This document shows, one piece after another, positions 46,143 through 55,572 of a DNA stretch of 64,000 nt. The notes under the pieces were generated by a model, which saw only the letters and a list, made by a program, of their open reading frames with translations, was not told the DNA's origin and ran no database searches. This DNA is from Daphnia pulex (taxonomy: Eukaryota; Arthropoda; Branchiopoda; Diplostraca; Daphniidae), in contig NC_060026.1 of NCBI RefSeq assembly GCF_021134715.1, positions 5,022,001-5,086,000 on the forward strand, given 5' to 3'. The translations under genes and the position numbers were made by a program. Position 1 is the stretch's first letter; every line of letters begins with the position of its first letter.

Positions 46143-46715
46143 CATGGACTACTTAAGCTAGAGGACGGGTCTCTTCGACAAATCCTATGTCGGCTACCAT
46201 TTTTTTTTGTTACTTTAATGAATCGAGCTTCAAAAATGAGCTAGAGTCTATTAAATTATCCCTATGCGGAATTATTTAATTTCGGTGATATTTTAATTAG
46301 AAATTGACGTAGGTGTTCGTTTGTTGTCGCCGCCTAGCGGTGATTGTTGGTTGACCACTCTGTGATTCTCTGGTTTTGGTTTGGTTTGGTATGATTAGGT
46401 GCGTCTGCTATCTGTGATTCTCTGGTGATTCTATGGATTCTGTTTGTTTTCTTTCTAAAAACCATGGAAGAGTTTAGAATTCTTGGCGCTAGGTGGAGAC
46501 AACCAACGAACACCTCTCCCGTCCTCTCAAAATTAAAACGCAAATATCTTTTAATTTAATATATTCACAAGAAATGCGCATTGGAGACTTATAATAGCTT
46601 TTTAAATCTCTATCAATTGACCCTTCTTCAAAAATTATGATTAAAAATCCACCCGACAAGCTATAACACGGCGGGATAGGACGAGAGACCCGTCCTCTAG
46701 CTTAAGTAGTCCATG
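46143..46715 (+). mobile_element. CATGGACTACT element, copy A (573 bp)
   Basis: Non-autonomous DNA transposon. The perfect terminal inverted repeats begin CATGGACTACTTAAGCTAGA and run about 31 bp to GGGTCTC. They are flanked by the 7-bp direct repeat CCCAGGG (46136-46142 and 46716-46722). Internally, a second inverted pair (about 46309-46340 and 46487-46517) can form a foldback containing GTGTTCG / CGAACAC. A 69-codon open frame crosses this region but is explained by the repeat structure. No transposase is encoded. The superfamily is uncertain: 7-bp duplications are unusual and would fit a P- or Dada-like transposase better than Tc1 or hAT. Confidence 0.88.
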
Positions 46716-46728
46716 CCCAGGGTGAATC

Positions 46729-47296
46729 CATGGACTACTTAAGCTAGAGGACGGGTCTCTTCGTCAATTCCTATGTCGGCTACCATTTTTTTTTTTTTTT
46801 ACTGAAATCAATAGAGCTTTAGAAATGAGCTATAGTTTATTAAATTATCCCTATGCGGCAAATATTTAATTTCGATGATATTCTAATTAGAAATTGACGG
46901 AGGTGCTCGTTGGTTGTCGCCGCCTAGCGGTGATTGTTGGTTTACCACTCTATGATTCTCTGGTTTTGTTTTGGTTTTGTTTGATTAGGTGCGTCTGCTA
47001 TCTGTGATTCTCTGGTGATTCTCTGGATTCTGTTTGTTTCTAAAAACCATAGTTTAGAATTCTTAGCGCTAGGTGGAGACAACCAACGAGCACCTCTCCC
47101 GTTCCCCTCAAAATTTAAGCGCAAATATCTTTTTTTTAAATATCTTCACAAGAAAGGAGCTTTGGAGACTTAGAATAGCTTTTTAAATCTCTATCGATTG
47201 ACCCTTCTTCAAAAATTATGATTAAAAATCCACCCGACAAGCTATAACACGGCGGGATAGGACGAGAGACCCGTCCTCTAGCTTAAGTAGTCCATG
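46729..47296 (+). mobile_element. CATGGACTACT element, copy B (568 bp)
   Basis: Same orientation as copy A and immediately after it. It has the same terminal repeats and a 7-bp duplication GTGAATC (46722-46728 and 47297-47303). It is visibly diverged from copy A, with point changes and small indels. The internal arms read GTGCTCG / CGAGCAC, so both sides changed together relative to copies A, C and D. It ends 118 bp before the NME6 start codon. Confidence 0.88.
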
Positions 47297-47414
47297 GTGA
47301 ATCACAGCTCCGTGGCCGTAACTGTAGATGTAGAAGGCTATGGATTTGACCCTTTGCATCATGCTTTGCATGCTCATTGTTTGATGGTGTAACGATCGAG
47401 TGAAGAAATTAAAA

Positions 47415-48128
47415 ATGAAAAATATTCTTCAGTTAACTTTAGCTATTCTTAAACCCGATGTCGTGAAAGTTCCCTTTGTCGTACAGGTATGTGTATCATT
47501 TTTTAACCTTTTTTTAATATTTTAATTTAATTTTCAAAGTAGGAAATTCGTCACAGGATATTAACAGCTGGATTCTATGTGGTTCAGAGTCGTAGTGTTA
47601 ATTTGTCTCATCAGGAAGTTGAGCATTTTTATTCGGAACATGCTGGAAGATTTTTTCATCAAAGACTAGTTACCTTCATGAAAAGGTTTAATTTGTTCAA
47701 AACAATAAACAATTTCTTATGAATTTTAAGATAAGGTTATTATTATGAACAAGTGGACCCATTCATGTACATATTTTAGCTCACCCTGAAGCCATTCAAT
47801 TATGGCGTCAGACAATGGGCCCCACAAAATCTTTCATAACTCAGTTTGAAGCTCCTGAAACCATTAGAGGATCTTTTGGTCTTACTGATACCAGAAATTG
47901 CACTCATGGATCTGGTAACATCTCAACTATAAAAATGCTGCAAATAATCACCTTTAATTTTTTTCTTTAACTGCTTTTTATGTAGATTCCCTAGCTTCAG
48001 CATTGAAAGAAATAACATTTTTCTTTCCCAAATTCAACTATGAAGAATGGTCACAGAAACATGAACCATTGCTTAGAAGAGGGGAATGTATTATTGACAA
48101 CTCTACATTCACCCATAAAATTAAATAA
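47415..48128 (+). CDS. NME6: Nucleoside diphosphate kinase 6 homolog
   Basis: Four exons: 47415-47486, 47543-47685, 47754-47914, 47986-48128. NDP kinases transfer phosphate between nucleoside triphosphates and diphosphates through a histidine; NME6 is the mitochondria-associated group II member. The sequence LTLAILKPDVV is the conserved N-terminal strand, and FHQRLVTFMKSGPIHVHILAH matches NME6. The active-site block IRGSFGLTDTRNCTHGSDS contains the catalytic histidine. The product is about 172 residues, close to the vertebrate length, without the long C-terminal extension. A transposon copy ends 118 bp upstream, so the promoter is short or partly element-derived. It is convergent with the enkurin-domain gene. 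Poly(A) signal at 48196. Confidence 0.93.
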
Positions 48129-48195
48129 GATAGTACTGCTGGTACTACATCAAAAAGTTGTCAAACTGTAAGTTACAAAGTGAAAGTTGCAATAC

Positions 48196-48201
48196 AATAA
48201 A
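48196..48201 (+). terminator. Poly(A) signal of NME6
   Basis: AATAAA 68 bases after the NME6 stop, facing the minus-strand signal at 48231-48226. Confidence 0.6.
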
Positions 48202-48225
48202 TATAAATTATACAAAATGAACTCC

Positions 48226-48231
48226 TTTATT
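48226..48231 (-). terminator. Poly(A) signal of the enkurin-domain gene
   Basis: AATAAA on the minus strand, 40 bases after the stop codon. Confidence 0.6.
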
Positions 48232-48270
48232 TTTAATTATCTATAAGACATGCAAAAGGTGTCATGCATT

Positions 48271-49291
48271 TTAAATATCTATTCTTACAAACACTTTAGG
48301 TTTTGAAAGTACTCTAATTCCTTCTTCAACTTTAGTAAGTTGCTTTTCAATATCCTCTTTTCTCTGTCGAATTTTTAAACTATCCTTACTTAGTGGAAGG
48401 CAATTAAATTCTTCATTGAGATCAATTTGACCTGTAAGAAATTAAGATTAAGAAGAAACTTATTAGCTAGCAATACAATAAAAATCATACTTTGTTGAAG
48501 TCTATTCAATGTTTCAATTCTCTCCGACTCAGGCATCATTACATGTCCAATCGGACAATCTGGATCTGGCAAATTTTTCAACTTTTCTTCCTCCATTTGT
48601 GCCCATTGAGCTTTCCTGCTGGTTAAATATCTACAAACAGATTAATTTAATAAAAAAAATTACCAGATTTTTCAATAATTTCATAAGCTATTTTTGTTTG
48701 AGAAATCTGAACAGTAAGTACTTTGGGACAACTCCTAATTTATGACTCCGTTGTGTTGCTAAGTCACCCTGTTGTGAAGCTCTAATTTGGGACTTAATTT
48801 TTATGGCAGTGTTTGCAACAGTTGATAACACATTCAACCTTATTTTGTCTTTTCTTTCAGTCTAAAAACAATGTTTGTGTAGTTAATTTTAAAGTTAATA
48901 TTTTTTGTGATCGATTTACCTTCACAGGGATAATAATTGATGATTTATCAACACAGTCTATGGATGGAATTTTAAAATTCTCAGTAGTCGATTTCAAAGA
49001 AGTAAAACTGTGTGATCTAAGTAAAGGTTTCTTTGACACAAGAACACTACCCTGTTTTTGCAATGGTTTTTCCGGTTTTCGTAACTTTTGTTCAGTACTG
49101 AAGGAATATATTGAATCAATTGAGGGAGACCAAACAAATGAACGAAATGTAAGTGACATTTTAAATAAGGGGCACTTCCCTAAAGGTTTTTCTCTCCTAA
49201 TTTCAGTTAAAATATTTTTAATCCTAGAATGTCTTTCTTTCGTAGACATGGCTGTTGAGTAAGAACCCGATAGAACTGACATAAGCTGCAA
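48271..49291 (-). CDS. Enkurin-domain protein (ENKD1-like)
   Basis: Four exons on the minus strand: 49291-48920, 48862-48722, 48630-48491, 48431-48271. The C-terminal enkurin domain is clear: RKAQWAQMEEEKLKNLPDPD, CPIGHVMMPESERIETLNRL, then LPLSKDSLKIRQRKEDIEKQ and a final SKPKVFVRIDI. The PDPDCPxGH motif resembles ENKD1 more than enkurin itself. ENKD1 is a centrosomal and ciliary microtubule protein in vertebrates; a ciliary role here would concern sensory neurons and is inference. The N-terminal half is basic with no recognised domain. The start may be the ATG at 49291 (MQLMSV) or the one at 49249 (MSTKERHSR). A 959-bp transposon begins 19 bases upstream of the outer ATG. Confidence 0.8.
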
Positions 49292-49310
49292 TGTTTCCGT
49301 TGCAGTAGTA

Positions 49311-50269
49311 CATGGACTACTCTAATTAAGGACGGGACTCTTCGCCTATCCTGCCTTTAAAAAGAAATAAACTAATCGTTAAGACACAGACAAAGACCAC
49401 TGGTTGAAGCTCTTCATAAGAAAATTAACATGGCCAACTGTCGCCAGAATTCTTGCTACCCTTCCTCCGATTTCTCCAACCCCGTATTACTTGTCCTGCC
49501 CTCTAGTGTATGTTTTCATCTCTACACTCTGCTTACTTCTATTCAATTGCAATGATTCAATTGATTTCTCTGCTTTTGTAATTAGCTAATGTCAAAATTT
49601 AATACAATTTGACTTCTTAATAAAAATTTTTAAGGCAAAATTACCTAAAACTATTAAACGCCAGCAAAGAATTTTACCAAGACAGAAGGAAAACAATCTT
49701 CGTCTGCAAAACCCTTCGTAGCCTCGGTGCAGTACAGTACTTTGTCCGCTAGAGGCACTACAATCGATACGGGAGTTCGGGGTCAGTAGGGATAGGGCTA
49801 AAAGGATAGCACAGCATCAACCAGTGGTCTTTGTCTATGGTTAAGATATTATAAATTTACTTTCAGGAGTAGGGATAAAAGGACAAAACACCGGTGCCAT
49901 CTAGCAACCAAACACCCTAAGCTCTTAAGAATATACGCTACAAGGTAAAAGATAGTTAGGCAGCTATGTCAGAGGACTAGAGATAAGAGAGTGGTCTCTC
50001 TTTCTCTTGGTATGCATGTATGGGCATCTGCTTGCAAACTAACAAGAGCTTAGGAGGTTTGGTTCCTAGATGGCACCGGTGTTTTGCCCTATTTCAAATT
50101 TTTCGTAAAGGAATTAGAAATATCTCTCTAAAAATAAATGCTAGGTATACGAACATATGGTAATTCTATGGTAATTTTTAAATTCTGATTCTGATTCTCC
50201 CACAAAGAAATTTACATGGCCGACATAGGAAACGCCGAAGAGTCCCGTCCTTAATTAGAGTAGTCCATG
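49311..50269 (+). mobile_element. CATGGACTACT-related element, second family (959 bp)
   Basis: Terminal inverted repeats begin CATGGACTACTCTAATTAAG and continue about 34 bp to CTCTTCG. They are flanked by the 7-bp duplication AGTAGTA (49304-49310 and 50270-50276). The first 11 bases and the GGACGGG block match the shorter family, and the sub-terminal words CTATGTCGGC and CCTATCC.GCC are shared too. Two internal inverted pairs nest inside: AGACAAAGACCACTGGTTGA (49388) with its mirror at 49815-49840, and ACCGGTGCCATCTAG (49890) with CTAGATGGCACCGGT (50068-50083). There is no coding capacity for a transposase. Confidence 0.85.
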
Positions 50270-50286
50270 AGTAGTAGGAGTAGGAG

Positions 50287-50866
50287 CATGGACTACTTAA
50301 GCTAGAGGACGGGTCTCTTTCTCTTCGACAAATCCTATGTCGGCTACCATTTTTTTTTGTTACTTTAATGAATCGAGCTTCAAAAATGAGCTAGAGTCTA
50401 TTAAATTATCCCTATGCGGGAATTATTTAATTTCGGTGATATTTTAATTAGAAATTGACGTAGGTGTTCGTTTGTTGTCGCCGCCTAGCGGTGATTGTTG
50501 GTTGACCACTCTGTGATTCTCTGGTTTTGGTTTGGTTTGGTATGATTAGGTGCGTCTGCTATCTGTGATTCTCTGGTGATTCTATGGATTCTGTTTGTTT
50601 TCTTTCTAAAAACCATGGAAGAGTTTAGAATTCTTGGCGCTAGGTGGAGACAACCAACGAACACCTCTCCCGTCCTCTCAAAATTAAAACGCAAATATCT
50701 TTTAATTTAATATATTCACAAGAAATGCGCATTGGAGACTTATAATAGCTTTTTAAATCTCTATCAATTGACCCTTCTTCAAAAATTATGATTAAAAATC
50801 CACCCGACAAGCTATAACACGGCGGGATAGGACGAAAGACCCGTCCTCTAGCTTAAGTAGTCCATG
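50287..50866 (+). mobile_element. CATGGACTACT element, copy C (580 bp)
   Basis: Nearly identical to copy A and in the same orientation, with a CTCTTT insertion just inside the left terminal repeat. The flanks are GTAGGAG (50280-50286) and GTAGAAG (50867-50873), a 7-bp duplication with one difference. It lies 10 bases from the flank duplication of the 959-bp element. Confidence 0.87.
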
Positions 50867-50939
50867 GTAGAAGTGAATCAGTGGTATTTCGTTTTTCTTG
50901 CAACACGGGTTGCAGTGAGCGAGCTCAGGCATGGACTAC

Positions 50940-51504
50940 TTAAGCTAGAGGACGGGTCTCTCGTCCTATCCCGCCGTGTTATAGCTTGTCGGGTGGATTT
51001 TTAATCATAATTTTTGAAGAAGGGTCAATTGATAGAGATTTAAAAAGCTATTATAAGTCTCCAATGCGCATTTCTTGTGAATATATTAAATTAAAAGATA
51101 TTTGCGTTTTAATTTTGAGAGGACGGGAGAGGTGTTCGTTGGTTGTCTCCACCTAGCGCCAAGAATTCTAAACTCTTCCATGGTTTTTAGAAAGAAAACA
51201 AACAGAATCCATAGAATCACCAGAGAATCACAGATAGCAGACGCACCTAATCATACCAAACCAAACCAAAACCAGAGAATCACAGAGTGGTCAACCAACA
51301 ATCACCGCTAGGCGACGACAACAAACGAACACCTACGTCAATTTCTAATTAAAATATCACCGAAATTAAATAATTCCCGCATAGGGATAATTTAATAGAC
51401 TCTAGCTCATTTTTGAAGCTCGATTCATTAAAGTAACAAAAAAAAAATGGTAGCCGACATAGGATTTGTCGAAGAGACCCGTCCTCTAGCTTAAGTAGTC
51501 CATG
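50940..51504 (-). mobile_element. CATGGACTACT element, copy D (565 bp), inverted
   Basis: Almost the same sequence as copies A and C but in reverse orientation, with the 7-bp duplication GCTCAGG on both sides (50933-50939 and 51505-51511). Copies C and D therefore form a 1.2-kb inverted pair with a 73-bp spacer. Copy D interrupts a short motif (GTGAGCGAGCTCAGGCGGGG) that occurs uninterrupted near 54975. Confidence 0.88.
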
Positions 51505-51582
51505 GCTCAGGCGGGGGTGAGCGCCTACACGGCACCCTTTTTCCAGGGGATAGCGACATTGGGACTAATAACCACAAGGACT

Positions 51583-52000
51583 AATCGAATGCGTCACTAG
51601 AACGCGACACTAGAACGCCCTTCCACCACTAGAACGTCCATATTTTAGCCACGACATTAGAACGGAAAAACCTCTAAATTCCGCTGCGACACTAGAACGT
51701 CCACATTTTAGTAACGACAATAGGACGGAAAACCTCTAAATTTCTCTACGACAGTAGGACGGATTTTGCGACATTAGAACTTTCATATTTTAACAACGAC
51801 TCTAGGACGGGAAATCATGTATAATTATTGCGACACTAGAACGGCTATAAAAGAATCGGCAGCGGGGAATGATTCTTTACCGCTAGATGGATTTCGCATG
51901 CGTCACTAGAACGCCCGCCCGACACTAGAACGTCCATATTTAAGCGACGAAACTAGAACGGGAAAAAATATTGCGACACTAGAACGGCTATAATAAAATC
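51583..52000. repeat. Iterated CGACACTAGAACG-like motif, left arm
   Basis: Fourteen occurrences, all in the same direction. They include cgtcactagaacg, cgacactagaacg, cgacattagaacg, cgacaataggacg, cgacagtaggacg, cgactctaggacg and cgaaactagaacg. Many are followed by TCCATATTTTA or GAAAAACCTCTAAAT, so a longer unit of about 30-40 bp is partly conserved. Confidence 0.85.
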
Positions 52001-52195
52001 TGCGGTGGGGTTTCATTCTTTACCGCTAGATGTAGGATATGTATAAAGTTTCCGATTAAGTTGAGCGAGTTTTAAAACATCGAATGGATGGATTGGTATA
52101 TCATACAGCTAACAGACAAAAAAGACAGGATGAGAACGGCAAAGTATAGCGAATCCTATATGTTAATCCCTAAATACCCTATTCTTTCTGAAATC

Positions 52196-53920
52196 TGAAA
52201 TGGAGTCTTAGAGCTTCCAACTTTCGGTTATACAAGATCCTGCGGCAACTATGTGTCCTATATTACACAAAGGCAGCACTTGGTATGAGAATAAAGGAAT
52301 CTAAAGGAATTTAGCCAATTTTTTTGGCCCTTGTTCTTATACTATCAAGGCTGTGTGCCGTAAGGTATACAGAGAGGCGATGTCTTTGAATCAATTAGTG
52401 ACCGGAATGTTGAAGTTCTGTTCCCACCGTTCCCACCGCGATTTTCACAGCAGGTCGAAATAAATAAAATAGAACTAGATGCCGTCTCTTTTGTACATTT
52501 GAACGCATTTGAAGCGGTGCGGAAGGTGCGTTAGATTATCCGCATCACGATGAATACATAATCGAGGCGTTACGTCATGCTCACCCCCTCCTTTCTTGAA
52601 GGGCCATAGTGTTGGCTGTCGCTCGTATAAACCATACACAGTACCAACACGTAAAGCTGATTGCAGCGCATAATATTATAGAGAAAACGCGCCAGCATGG
52701 GATGAAGATACTTGGGTGGTAGGGCCTAATGGTTTCCTTGGTGAGCTCGAAGGCGTTTGTCTGCAGCCACGCTCTCCCCGACCGATTTTATCTTCGACGT
52801 CAGACGTTCAGGCGGAGTAATTGATCGGATATCAAACGTAAATTCTTTTAAGCCCACAACTAATTTAAGCGATGTTGATTAACTCTTGTTTTTAATGCAG
52901 CTTGTGACGAACAATTTAAGTCAGTTGCAAGATAATAATCAGTACTGCTCGGTAACTTTCATTCGTGGGACACCTTCTGCCGTTCTGCGGCTGTTGTTGT
53001 GCGTCAACGAAAAATTCGGTACTCAAATCCAGAAACATTTCAAGGAACTAGTAGGCCACGAAATGGCACCTGCTCTGTACCCTATCCTCTTTGACCAAAT
53101 TAAGGCACTCGTGGAAAAGTTTTTTATCGCACTGGCCGGGTTGTAGTTAACAAATCATACACGCAGTTAACCAAGAACGTCATTTTCATCACGAAGAATG
53201 TGTTAGAAAACAGTAGCCTAATAACAAGAACGACACACCTGCAGAGCATTTGAGTGTAACCAGTAGCCTATTGAAGGAATGATGCTTGCAATTGTCCGGT
53301 GAGTTTTCGTAATTCGCCGGATTACACATTAAAACTGATGGCGAGGGACCATTCTTTTAAAATGTTGATAATTCTGTTTACAGAAATCTGGGAATCCCCA
53401 TGTGGGAGTCAATCATTCCTGGTGGAGCAATTGAGTGTGTCATAGAAACGACATTACAGAGAATTCAAATAAATTTCAAACTCTGAAATCGGTTACAATT
53501 TCAGGCAGATTGTGTACAGTGGGCATGGTATTTTTGTAACGTTTGTCTACCTAAAAGAGGAACGCAGTTTCTTTAGGATTGCAGAAGCAATAGTTAATGG
53601 AAAAGTTTTTTTGTGATGGAGTAATTTTGCCAAGACCGATTTTCGTTCATAAAGTTTCCCCTCCGAATACCTTTGTTTTCGTTTATGACTTCGTTTTCGA
53701 TATTCCCCTGCATTTTTTTCATTACGATAACGAAGTTCGTACGAGAGTTCGTGTGTCTCCCGAGAGTCTCCCCATTACTATCATATTTTGAAATACAAAC
53801 ACTTTCATTAATTTTTTTTTATTCTATCATTTCTTTTAAAACTAATAATATCTATTCTACGAAAACGAGACTGATTAAAAACTGAAAAATCCTGAATACT
53901 ACTTCTAGGATAACATGTAG
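52196..53920. other. Core of the 3.0-kb element; possible captured exon
   Basis: The 1.7-kb spacer between the arms is not repeated in the window. At 52901-53146 an open frame follows a good splice acceptor (TTTTTAATGCAG at 52889-52900). Its protein is well composed, with LQDNNQYCSVTFIRGTPSAV, LRLLLCVNEKFG, HFKELVGHEMAPALYPILFD and QIKALVEKFF before a stop at 53146. It looks like an internal exon of a cellular helical-repeat protein, but I do not recognise the family. It may be host gene sequence captured by the element, or host sequence lying between two insertions. Confidence 0.4.
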
Positions 53921-54109
53921 GATTTCAGAAAGAATAGGGTATTTAGGGATTAACATATAGGATTCGCTATACTTTGCCGTTCTCATCCTGTCTTTTTTGT
54001 CTGTTAGCTGTATGATATACCAATCCATCCATTCGATGTTTTAAAATTCGCTCAACTTAATCGGAAACTTTATACATATCCTACATCTAGCGGTAAAGAA
54101 TGAAACCCC

Positions 54110-54540
54110 ACCGCAGATTTTATTATAGCCGTTCTAGTGTCGCAATATTTTTTCCCGTTCTAGTTTCGTCGCTTAAATATGGACGTTCTAGTGTCGGGCG
54201 GGCGTTCTAGTGACGCATGCGAAATCCATCTAGCGGTAAAGAATCATTCCCCGCTGCCGATTCTTTTATAGCCGTTCTAGTGTCGCAATAATTATACATG
54301 ATTTCCCGTCCTAGAGTCGTTGTTAAAATATGAAAGTTCTAATGTCGCAAAATCCGTCCTACTGTCGTAGAGAAATTTAGAGGTTTTCCGTCCTATTGTC
54401 GTTACTAAAATGTGGACGTTCTAGTGTCGCAGCGGAATTTAGAGGTTTTTCCGTTCTAATGTCGTGGCTAAAATATGGACGTTCTAGTGGTGGAAGGGCG
54501 TTCTAGTGTCGCGTTCTAGTGACGCATTCGATTAGTCCTT
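54110..54540. repeat. Iterated CGTTCTAGTGTCG-like motif, right arm
   Basis: The mirror set of the left arm: fourteen motif copies pointing the opposite way, toward the element centre from the other end. Confidence 0.85.
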
Positions 54541-54647
54541 GTGGTTATTAGTCCCAATGTCTACATGCCTTTTTCCAGCGTTCCTAGCGTTCCTAGCGGC
54601 GGAGGGCTGCAACTCGTGTTTTGACGTCTGGCCAGGCTTTGATGAAA

Positions 54648-54996
54648 CGCTCACCCGCGCCTGAGCTAGCTCACTGCTGCGTTTTAAATTTCAACAGTGC
54701 TTTGAAATTGTTACTTTTTGTCTTCGTGTTTGGCGAAGATGACATCCTGCATCTGAGATCTAAATAGCTACTTTAAAAAATAGGTAAAACTGCGAAACGA
54801 CTCTTTTTTCCGTATTTTCGTGAGTAGCTCTAGCCATTAAAAGGTTTCCCCACCTAGGTTTTCCTCGTTCTCGCCTTCAATTTTTCTGTGTTATTTGATT
54901 TGATTTGTCTTTTACAACAAAAACTTAGTATGAGGGTAAAAATGAAGACAACACGAGTAGAAGTGAGCTAGCTTTAGCGGGGGTGAGCGAGCTCAG
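54648..54996. repeat. Inverted GTGAGC..GCTCAGGCG motif copies
   Basis: GCTCACCCGCGCCTGAGCTAGCTCAC at about 54648-54675 is mirrored by GTGAGCTAGC at about 54963 and GGGGTGAGCGAGCTCAGGCG at about 54973-54993. A further copy flanks element D at 50925-50939. They could be ends of another small element or remnants of the site the large element entered. Confidence 0.45.
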
Positions 54997-54999
54997 GCG

Positions 55000-55572
55000 G
55001 GGTTGAGCGCGTAAACGGTACGGTACCCATAGCGGCTAATGAATAGATAGAGAATTTAATTTACTTAAACATACTGGAAATTGAATAAGATCCTATGATA
55101 TAAAGGTACTAACAAGGCCGAAAACTACACTTTTTCTGGCATAAAAATCTGGGTATAAAATTTCATAACTTATTAAAAATTTTAAAACTCAACGGAAAAG
55201 AGTTAATTTTACATAAAAATGACCGCATCGTCAGGCCGCAACAACATATTGAAAATTAAGCAACTTTCTTTGGCTTATAAGGTACGAATAGGGGTAAAAA
55301 CGCCAGCAGCAGAGCGCGCGGAAGTAAAAATTCTTTGGCAGTCGATTACGCATAAGTTTGTACATATAAGGCTGATTCTGACTGCATATTTAGATTCAGC
55401 GTAAAAAGTTGAGTCTATGATATAATTTTCATTCATTTTGGCGGTAGCCTGCGGGAGTTATTAGTTTACGACTTGTTTTTTTAAGGGAAAAAGCGCAGCA
55501 ACTTGCATACGTTATCAGACTTCTTTCGGAATAAAAGTTTGATCTCAAAAAATTTAATCCCGCAGGGTTTTA
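55000..55572. other. No gene seen
   Basis: AT-rich sequence upstream of the tRNA-Trp 3' end. A 61-codon frame at 55219-55404 has no recognisable feature. Confidence 0.4.

Larger units (their letters stand above)
51536..54578. mobile_element. 3.0-kb element with 641-bp inverted arms and iterated motif
   Basis: Two arms of exactly 641 bp, 51555-52195 and 53921-54561, are mirror images with very few differences (one seen near the inner third). Each arm holds 14 copies of a motif close to CGACACTAGAACG, spaced irregularly over about 430 bp. The element core is flanked by the 11-bp direct repeat CCTTTTTCCAG (51536-51546 and 54568-54578). Very long terminal repeats with a 9-11 bp duplication are the pattern of Mutator-like (MULE) and foldback elements. 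I see no transposase. The core is described separately. Confidence 0.8.

Noticed and set aside
46334..46543. A 69-codon open frame repeated identically in copies A, C and D of the CATGGACTACT element
   Set aside because: It spans the internal foldback, is shortened and altered in copy B, and its peptide is only the translation of repeat DNA; identity reflects recent transposition, not a conserved protein.
49404..49589. 61-codon frame inside the 959-bp element
   Set aside because: Hydrophobic by composition, not conserved between element families, no transposase motifs.
51583..52000. Regularly repeated motif resembling a CRISPR array
   Set aside because: The repeats are only 13 bp, spacers are variable and partly conserved, and the set is mirrored in the other arm of a eukaryotic transposon.
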